Positions 7,117-11,448 of a stretch of 11,448 nt of DNA are shown here, one piece after another (the stretch's first letter is position 1; every line of letters starts with the position of its first letter). The stretch lies in contig JAYUYT010000093.1 of NCBI GenBank assembly GCA_043752345.1, forward strand, positions 1 to 11,448, written 5' to 3'. The DNA comes from VFJL01 sp043752345. Lineage in GTDB: Bacteria; Pseudomonadota; Gammaproteobacteria; Burkholderiales; Nitrosomonadaceae. A program made the position numbers and the translations under genes. The notes below the pieces were generated by a model. That model searched no databases and was not told where the DNA came from. It saw only the letters and a list, made by a program, of their open reading frames with translations.

Positions 7117-7748
7117 TTCTTACCTTCGGCTGCCAGCGCAGCAGCCTTCTTCTGCCTTGCCACCTCTTCCTCATCAAGATAGCGAAATGTTTTGGCCGTG
7201 GCATCGAGGACCAAATCTCCTTTAGTATTAGGAGCAATATTTATATTGTTCAGCGTTACGATACGTGACAATTGCGCAATGTCGCTGGCAAATGCACCGA
7301 TGTCATGGTAGCTGCCGGTGACACGAACTGTGATAGGCAGTTCAGCGTAAAACTCTGTAATGGTCTCGTTGGCCGCCGGCCTGAACAACTCAAACTGTAA
7401 GCCACGCCCCAGCCCTGCCTGATTGATGTCTATCAACAATGCATCCATTTCAGACTTGCTCGGCAACTGTTTCAGCAACGTACTAAAAGACTGTTCGATA
7501 TCCTGCAATTGCTGTCGCAAGATATCTAGATTGGCCGCACTCCTTCTCTTTGCCAGATAGGCTTCCTTCAGTTCTGTTTCTTCCGTCTTGGCTCGGTCCA
7601 GAGTTTCCCACTGTTCCTGCCAGTCCAGAATAACACCGATAGCAATAACCGCCATCAGCAACGTGGCGAGGGCGCCGGCTTTTATGCTCGCGGGCCAGTT
7701 CCCCGGATCCCGGGGGTTGAGTAGTCTCATTTCTTCGGACAGGCTCAT
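7113..7748 (-). CDS. pilO: Type IV pilus inner-membrane protein PilO
   Basis: PilO pairs with PilN in the inner membrane to form the alignment subcomplex of the type IV pilus. The 211-residue protein has a short cytoplasmic N-terminus (1-22), one transmembrane helix (about 23-43, AGALATLLMAVIAIGVILDW), a coiled coil (about 45-100, rich in Glu, Lys, Leu and Gln) and a periplasmic ferredoxin-like domain (about 105-195, including FELFRPAAN and the ELPITVRVTGSYHDIGAF stretch). The C-terminus is charged (EEEVARQKKAAALAAEGKK). The ATG lies 6 bp after the pilN stop without an obvious Shine-Dalgarno sequence, so translation probably depends on reinitiation after pilN. The stop overlaps pilP by 4 bp. 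Confidence 0.96.
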   Translation of the reverse strand: MSLSEEMRLLNPRDPGNWPASIKAGALATLLMAVIAIGVILDWQEQWETLDRAKTEETELKEAYLAKRRSAANLDILRQQLQDIEQSFSTLLKQLPSKSEMDALLIDINQAGLGRGLQFELFRPAANETITEFYAELPITVRVTGSYHDIGAFASDIAQLSRIVTLNNINIAPNTKGDLVLDATAKTFRYLDEEEVARQKKAAALAAEGKK

Positions 7749-7754
7749 GGTGGT

Positions 7755-8363
7755 TTAATTTCTTGTCTTTTCTACGGGCTTTGCTATGCCCGCAGAGGAA
7801 ATCTTGTCATCAGTGTTCTCGGACAAGTGAGTAAGCTTTACATCAAGGTTGAACTCGTTGAGACGAGCGTTATTCACCGTGGCGGCCTTAATCTCAATCA
7901 ATGACGGTGACTCCAGCCAGGGCGACGATTCCAGATTACGCATTAGAACCGACACCCGCGAATTGGACTGGGCATACCCTGTCAAATTAATATCATGGCT
8001 GGTCTGCTTGATGCTTCTGAAATAAACCCCATCGGGAAGCAATCGCACCAGTTGATCCAGCAAGTGCACCACTTCCACTCTGTCGTTCTGCAAAGTCTCG
8101 ACCACTTTCTTGCGCGCCAACAGCGCGTCGGTTAATTCCTTTATTTTCTTGATCTCTTCAACTTGCTTGTCGAGGATGACAATCTGGTCTTTCATATAGT
8201 TATTGCGCCCATTCTGGTACTCGATTTGCCCGACGATCGCAACGTGAACCACACCAACGATCAGAAGTCCCAGTATGAATGTCGCTCCAGCCAGCACAGT
8301 AATTTGCTGCTGTCTCGCCCTACGCTTGAGTTCACGATGAGGGAGCAGGTTGATGCGGATCAT
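7755..8363 (-). CDS. pilN: Type IV pilus inner-membrane protein PilN
   Basis: PilN anchors cytoplasmic PilM to the inner membrane and heterodimerises with PilO. The 202-residue protein opens with the conserved PilM-binding peptide MIRINLLPHRE (1-11). A basic stretch (KRRARQQQ) and a transmembrane helix (about 21-45) follow, then a coiled coil (about 48-95) and a periplasmic domain (about 100-180, with LPDGVYFRSIKQTSHDINL). The INLLPHR peptide is the hallmark that inserts into the PilM groove. Its ATG overlaps the pilM stop as ATGA (4 bp), and no separate ribosome binding site is evident. Confidence 0.97.
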   Translation of the reverse strand: MIRINLLPHRELKRRARQQQITVLAGATFILGLLIVGVVHVAIVGQIEYQNGRNNYMKDQIVILDKQVEEIKKIKELTDALLARKKVVETLQNDRVEVVHLLDQLVRLLPDGVYFRSIKQTSHDINLTGYAQSNSRVSVLMRNLESSPWLESPSLIEIKAATVNNARLNEFNLDVKLTHLSENTDDKISSAGIAKPVEKTRN

Positions 8364-9463
8364 GATCGATCAAAACTACGTAGTGCCAGACCACAGGCAA
8401 CCAGAAGCGAGGGGGCGTCTGCACTCAATTGTTTCGGCATGATACGACTGGATAGCTCCATGCCGATGAAAGGATTGACAATCAGGGTGCCAACTTGGGT
8501 GCGAGCCGCAATAGTCTCATCCAACTCCGGGATGACGGCGCACCCACCTGCCAGAAAAATGTAATTGATAGCGGTGAATTGAGTCGAGGTAAAGAAAAAT
8601 TGCAGGGCACGGGCCACTTCCAATGCTAAGGTTTCGCGGAATGGCTGTAACACGCTGATCTTATAATCATCAGGAAGCTCACCGCTGCGCTTGGCGGCTT
8701 CCGCTTCCTCCAGCGTAAGATTGAAGTGGTTTTGAATCTCTTGAGTAAGATGATCCCCGCCAAACGGCTGATTGCGCATATAGACCGATTGGCCGTTGCA
8801 TAACACATTGATGCTTATGGTAGTAGCGCCGATATCGACGAGTGCGATGATATGATCTTTTCCACCGCCTGGAAGCCGGTTTCCAATTAGCTCAAAAGCA
8901 GCCTGCGCAGCGTACGGCTCGACGTCCATGACTACAGCCTTCAGACCAGCAGTCAATGCAGCAGCGACCCGATCGTCTACCTTTTCCTTGCGCGAGGCAG
9001 CAATCAGCACTTCCACCTCTTCCAGGTTGCCGGCTACCGGTCCCACCACCTGAAAATCGAGATTTACCTCATCTAGCGCGAAAGGAATATACTGGTTAGC
9101 CTCGGTTTCAACTTGGAAAACCAAATCATCTTCCCGTTGCCCTGCCGGAACAGTGATTTTCTTGGTGATCACCGCAGCCGCCGGCAATGCCAGGGCGACC
9201 GTCTTAAGCCGTGTCCCCATGCGCTTCCAACCACGCCGCAGACTTTCACTTACCGCTTCCAGGTTAATGATGTTGCCATCCAGCATGGCATCCCTGGGCA
9301 ATGGCTCGATCGCGTAGCGTTCAACCCGATAAGCGTTACTGTTCTTTCCGGCCACGGAAAGCTCAACCATTTTCACCGAAGACGAACTGATGTCTACGCC
9401 TATCAGCGAAGTTGATCCTATTTGAAAAGAGGCGAAATTTATATCTAGCTTCCCATTTAACAT
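8360..9463 (-). CDS. pilM: Type IV pilus assembly ATPase-fold protein PilM
   Basis: PilM is a cytoplasmic actin/FtsA-fold protein that binds the N-terminus of PilN and connects the pilus alignment complex to the cytoplasmic motor side. The 367-residue protein shows the phosphate-1 motif IGVDISSSSVKMVELS (21-36), the phosphate-2 motif LVDIGATTISINVL (208-221), the conserved NQPFGGDHLTQEI (231-243), and the adenosine motif IFLAGGCAVIPELDETI (302-318). The start at 9463 leaves about 20 residues before the first actin-fold strand, as is usual for the family. No strong Shine-Dalgarno sequence precedes it; the leader reads CTAACTAACTA. It is the first gene of the pil operon, divergent from mrcA, an arrangement shared by many beta- and gammaproteobacteria. 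Confidence 0.97.
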   Translation of the reverse strand: MLNGKLDINFASFQIGSTSLIGVDISSSSVKMVELSVAGKNSNAYRVERYAIEPLPRDAMLDGNIINLEAVSESLRRGWKRMGTRLKTVALALPAAAVITKKITVPAGQREDDLVFQVETEANQYIPFALDEVNLDFQVVGPVAGNLEEVEVLIAASRKEKVDDRVAAALTAGLKAVVMDVEPYAAQAAFELIGNRLPGGGKDHIIALVDIGATTISINVLCNGQSVYMRNQPFGGDHLTQEIQNHFNLTLEEAEAAKRSGELPDDYKISVLQPFRETLALEVARALQFFFTSTQFTAINYIFLAGGCAVIPELDETIAARTQVGTLIVNPFIGMELSSRIMPKQLSADAPSLLVACGLALRSFDRS

Positions 9464-9511
9464 TAGTTAGTTAGAAACAATGCGCATAAAATAGATTAAG
9501 TACCATTGCCA

Positions 9512-9540
9512 ACTATAACGCATATAAAGTATTTTACCAA
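9512..9540 (-). promoter_or_regulatory. Predicted sigma70-type promoter for pilMNOPQ
   Basis: On the minus strand, TTGGTA (9540-9535) and TATAGT (9517-9512) are separated by exactly 17 bp. This matches the sigma70 consensus at 4 of 6 and 5 of 6 positions. Transcription would start near 9505, giving a leader of about 42 nt before pilM. A weaker overlapping candidate begins with TTGGCA slightly downstream. The assignment rests on motif and spacing only. Confidence 0.5.
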
Positions 9541-9541
9541 T

Positions 9542-9560
9542 ATGCCCTTTATAATGGCAT
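9542..9560. promoter_or_regulatory. Inverted repeat ATGCC-N9-GGCAT, possible operator
   Basis: ATGCC (9542-9546) and GGCAT (9556-9560) form a 5-bp inverted repeat around an AT-rich centre. It lies immediately upstream of the predicted pilM -35 box, where an activator or repressor of a divergent promoter region often binds. The centre contains TATAAT on the plus strand (9550-9555). No regulator family is assigned. Confidence 0.25.
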
Positions 9561-9606
9561 TCGTTTATTGTGGCCTTTCTTGAGAATAAACCATTTACAG
9601 AAAAAC

Positions 9607-9620
9607 GGGGTATATACCCC
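9607..9620. promoter_or_regulatory. Perfect 14-bp palindrome GGGGTATATACCCC upstream of mrcA
   Basis: This exact palindrome stands out in an AT-rich intergenic region. It ends one base before a perfect TATAAT (9622-9627) that could be the mrcA -10 box. A TTTACA at 9594-9599 could be a -35, but the 22-bp spacing is longer than normal. A dimeric regulator bound here would cover the core promoter. The regulator is unknown. Confidence 0.4.
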
Positions 9621-9621
9621 T

Positions 9622-9627
9622 TATAAT
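9622..9627 (+). promoter_or_regulatory. Candidate -10 box for mrcA
   Basis: TATAAT matches the sigma70 -10 consensus perfectly and would place transcription start near 9634, giving a leader of about 38 nt before the mrcA ATG. No good -35 hexamer lies at 16-18 bp spacing; the nearest candidate (TTTACA) is 22 bp away. The promoter is either activator-dependent or the call is wrong. Confidence 0.35.
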
Positions 9628-9671
9628 TCAAAGATGTCTATTTTGATCCCACATCCCAAAGTTCATTTTTC

Positions 9672-11448
9672 ATGCTAGTACTACGCTGGTGCCTTTACCC
9701 AATCGCCGCTTTGTTTGGGCTAAGTCTGCTTGGCGCTCTGCTGGTCGGATTTGCGGTACTGGTTACTCTCCCCACACTGCCGTCGCTTGAAGCGCTGACC
9801 GATTACCGTCCAAAAATTCCGTTACGCGTTTACAGTGCCGAAGGCGTACTAATAGGGGAGTTCGGCGAAGAGCGCCGCGCCATGGTGAAAATTAGTGAGG
9901 TGCCAGAACGCCTCAAGCAAGCAATTCTGGCAGCAGAGGATGACCGTTTTTATCAACATGGCGGGGTGGATTACGCCGGTGTGCTGCGTGCCGCTTATTC
10001 CAATTTCACCTCCGGCGGCGTCCGTCAGGGCGCCAGCACCATCACCATGCAGGTGGCGCGGAATTTCTTCCTGACCAAGGAAAAAACCCTGACACGGAAA
10101 TTCAGCGAAGCTTTGCTTGCATTCAAGATTGAACACAGCTTGAGCAAGGATGAAATCCTCGAGCTCTACATCAACCAGATTTATCTCGGTCAGCGTGCCT
10201 ATGGTTTCGCTTCGGCAGCACAGGCCTACTTCGGCAAAACTCTGGATCATATTGACCTGGCTGAAGCCACCATGCTGGCGGGCCTGCCCAAAGCACCTTC
10301 GCAATATAACCCGATAACCAATCCCAAGCGCGCCAAGACACGGCAACTCTATGTACTACGACGCATGCACGAACTCGGCCATATCTCCAACCAGGAATTC
10401 AAGGAAACCGGAGAGCAGTCGCTACGGATCAAGCGCAAATCACAAGAATTTGCGATACACGCGGATTATGTGGCTGAGATGGTGCGTCAAGCGGTCTATG
10501 ACCGTTATCAGGAAGAAACCTATACCAGAGGTTTCAAAGTCTATACAACTGTGCGGCAACTGGACCAGTTAGCGGCCTACCAAGCTCTGCGCCAAGGCGT
10601 AATGGATTATGACCGGCGTCGCGGCTATCGCGGCCCGGAAACAGTCGTCAATTTGCTGAAAAATGCTACCAATCAAGAGGAGGCGCTGGAGAATGTGCTG
10701 CAGGATGCGGTCGACAGCGATGACATTTATGCTGCCGTGGTGCTGACCGCCGACTCCAAATCCGTGCATGCTTACCGCAGAGGGGGAGAGAACATCGAGG
10801 TCACTGGCGATGGTCTCAAATTCGTGCATAAGTTCCTCGCCGAAACGGCAGCTCCCGGTCAACGTATCCGTCCCGGGGCGTTGATCCGGGTACAGAAGAA
10901 CGAGAAAGGAATATGGCAAATTGTGCAGCTTCCTCAGGTCGAGGCTTCGTTGGTTTCAATCGATCCGCAAGATGGAGCGATTCGCGCGCTGGTAGGTGGA
11001 TTTGATTTCAACCGCAATCAATTCAACCACGTCACGCAGGCTTGGCGTCAACCGGGCTCCAGTCTGAAGCCCTTTATTTATTCCGCTGCGCTGGAAAAGG
11101 GTTTTACCCCGGCAACTGTCATCAACGATGCGCCGATTTCCTTTAGTGCTGCTGAAACAGGCAGCAAAGCGTGGGAGCCAAGAAATTTTGAGAGCAAGTA
11201 CGAGGGGCCGTTACGCATGCGTGTAGCACTTGCCAAATCCAAGAACATGGTATCGATTCGTATTCTCCAGGCCATTGGCGTCCAGTATGCGCAGGATTAC
11301 ATCTCCCGTTTTGGCTTCGACCCCAGCATGCACCCACCTTACATGACCATGGCATTGGGTGCGGGATCGGTGACACCAATGCAGATGGCAGTGGGTTACA
11401 CGACCTTTGCCAATGGCGGCTTCCGCATCGCGCCCTATTTCATCGAAC
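9672..11448 (+). CDS. mrcA: Penicillin-binding protein 1A (bifunctional glycosyltransferase/transpeptidase), 3' end beyond window
   Basis: Class A PBPs polymerise lipid II into glycan strands and cross-link the stem peptides on the periplasmic face of the inner membrane. The frame is open from the ATG at 9672 to the last base (592 codons seen), so the C-terminus is missing. An N-terminal transmembrane anchor (about 9-34) is followed by the GT51 glycosyltransferase domain, with catalytic Glu89 in EDDRFYQHGGVD, then GGVRQGASTITMQVARNFFL and LELYINQIYLGQRAYGFASA. A linker/OB-like region (about 260-410) precedes the transpeptidase domain. That domain has the nucleophile Ser463 in PGSSLKPF (SxxK) and the SxN motif Ser523-Lys-Asn525. 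The KTG motif would lie outside the window. The E. coli protein is about 850 residues, so roughly 200-250 residues are missing. No clear Shine-Dalgarno sequence precedes the ATG. Also named ponA in other species. Confidence 0.96.
   Translation, partial: MLVLRWCLYPIAALFGLSLLGALLVGFAVLVTLPTLPSLEALTDYRPKIPLRVYSAEGVLIGEFGEERRAMVKISEVPERLKQAILAAEDDRFYQHGGVDYAGVLRAAYSNFTSGGVRQGASTITMQVARNFFLTKEKTLTRKFSEALLAFKIEHSLSKDEILELYINQIYLGQRAYGFASAAQAYFGKTLDHIDLAEATMLAGLPKAPSQYNPITNPKRAKTRQLYVLRRMHELGHISNQEFKETGEQSLRIKRKSQEFAIHADYVAEMVRQAVYDRYQEETYTRGFKVYTTVRQLDQLAAYQALRQGVMDYDRRRGYRGPETVVNLLKNATNQEEALENVLQDAVDSDDIYAAVVLTADSKSVHAYRRGGENIEVTGDGLKFVHKFLAETAAPGQRIRPGALIRVQKNEKGIWQIVQLPQVEASLVSIDPQDGAIRALVGGFDFNRNQFNHVTQAWRQPGSSLKPFIYSAALEKGFTPATVINDAPISFSAAETGSKAWEPRNFESKYEGPLRMRVALAKSKNMVSIRILQAIGVQYAQDYISRFGFDPSMHPPYMTMALGAGSVTPMQMAVGYTTFANGGFRIAPYFIE

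Noticed and set aside
9463..9474. Three tandem TTAG units at the pilM start, matching the TTAG flanking the repeat element
   Set aside because: A four-base unit repeated three times in AT-rich DNA is likely chance, and no inverted ends of the element are present nearby.
9550..9555. Perfect TATAAT on the plus strand as a second mrcA promoter
   Set aside because: No -35-like hexamer exists at 16-18 bp upstream, and it would give a leader of over 100 nt; kept only as part of the inverted-repeat entry.
9849..10346. 165-codon open frame on the minus strand opposite mrcA
   Set aside because: The plus strand encodes an unmistakable GT51 domain here; the antisense frame is a by-product of its codon use.
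1..11448. CRISPR array, tRNA or rRNA genes, toxin-antitoxin or defence genes, prophage genes
   Set aside because: No regularly spaced repeats, tRNA-like or rRNA-like segments, or relevant protein motifs were seen; all long frames are accounted for by housekeeping and pilus genes.

Overview
This window is a chromosomal housekeeping segment from a Gram-negative bacterium, most likely a betaproteobacterium. The gene order (mrcA divergent from pilMNOPQ, then aroK, aroB, dgt and hemE), the protein sequences and the moderate GC content fit the Nitrosomonadales (Nitrosospira/Nitrosomonas-like). The genus is an impression from the sequence; no search was run.

Layout. At the left edge (1-280) lies a non-coding repeat with near-perfect 19-bp inverted ends, nested internal hairpins and flanking TTAG, which looks like a miniature inverted-repeat transposable element (MITE). 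It abuts the 3' end of hemE. Leftward on the minus strand from 9463 to 287 run nine genes: pilM, pilN, pilO, pilP, pilQ, aroK, aroB, dgt and hemE. At the right edge mrcA runs rightward from 9672 and is cut by the window end. A 208-bp AT-rich intergenic region (9464-9671) separates pilM from mrcA. It holds a good sigma70-type promoter for the pil operon and two palindromes that could be operators.

How the genes work together. PilM (cytoplasmic actin-like), PilN and PilO (inner membrane), PilP (lipoprotein) and PilQ (outer-membrane secretin) form the alignment subcomplex and secretin channel of the type IVa pilus. The genes overlap or nearly touch, so translation is probably coupled. AroK and AroB are shikimate-pathway enzymes, Dgt is an HD-family dNTP triphosphohydrolase, and HemE is a haem-biosynthesis decarboxylase. 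MrcA (PBP1a) builds peptidoglycan, the layer that the PilMNOPQ machine must span.

No novel multi-gene system is visible. The points worth a second look are the MITE-like element and its truncated relative between pilQ and aroK, two 8-base homopolymer tracts inside pilQ (possible slippage sites), and the palindromes in the pilM/mrcA intergenic region. Every gap longer than 100 bases is accounted for: 1-286 is the repeat, 1352-1497 (hemE/dgt) shows no convincing element, and 9464-9671 is the divergent promoter region.
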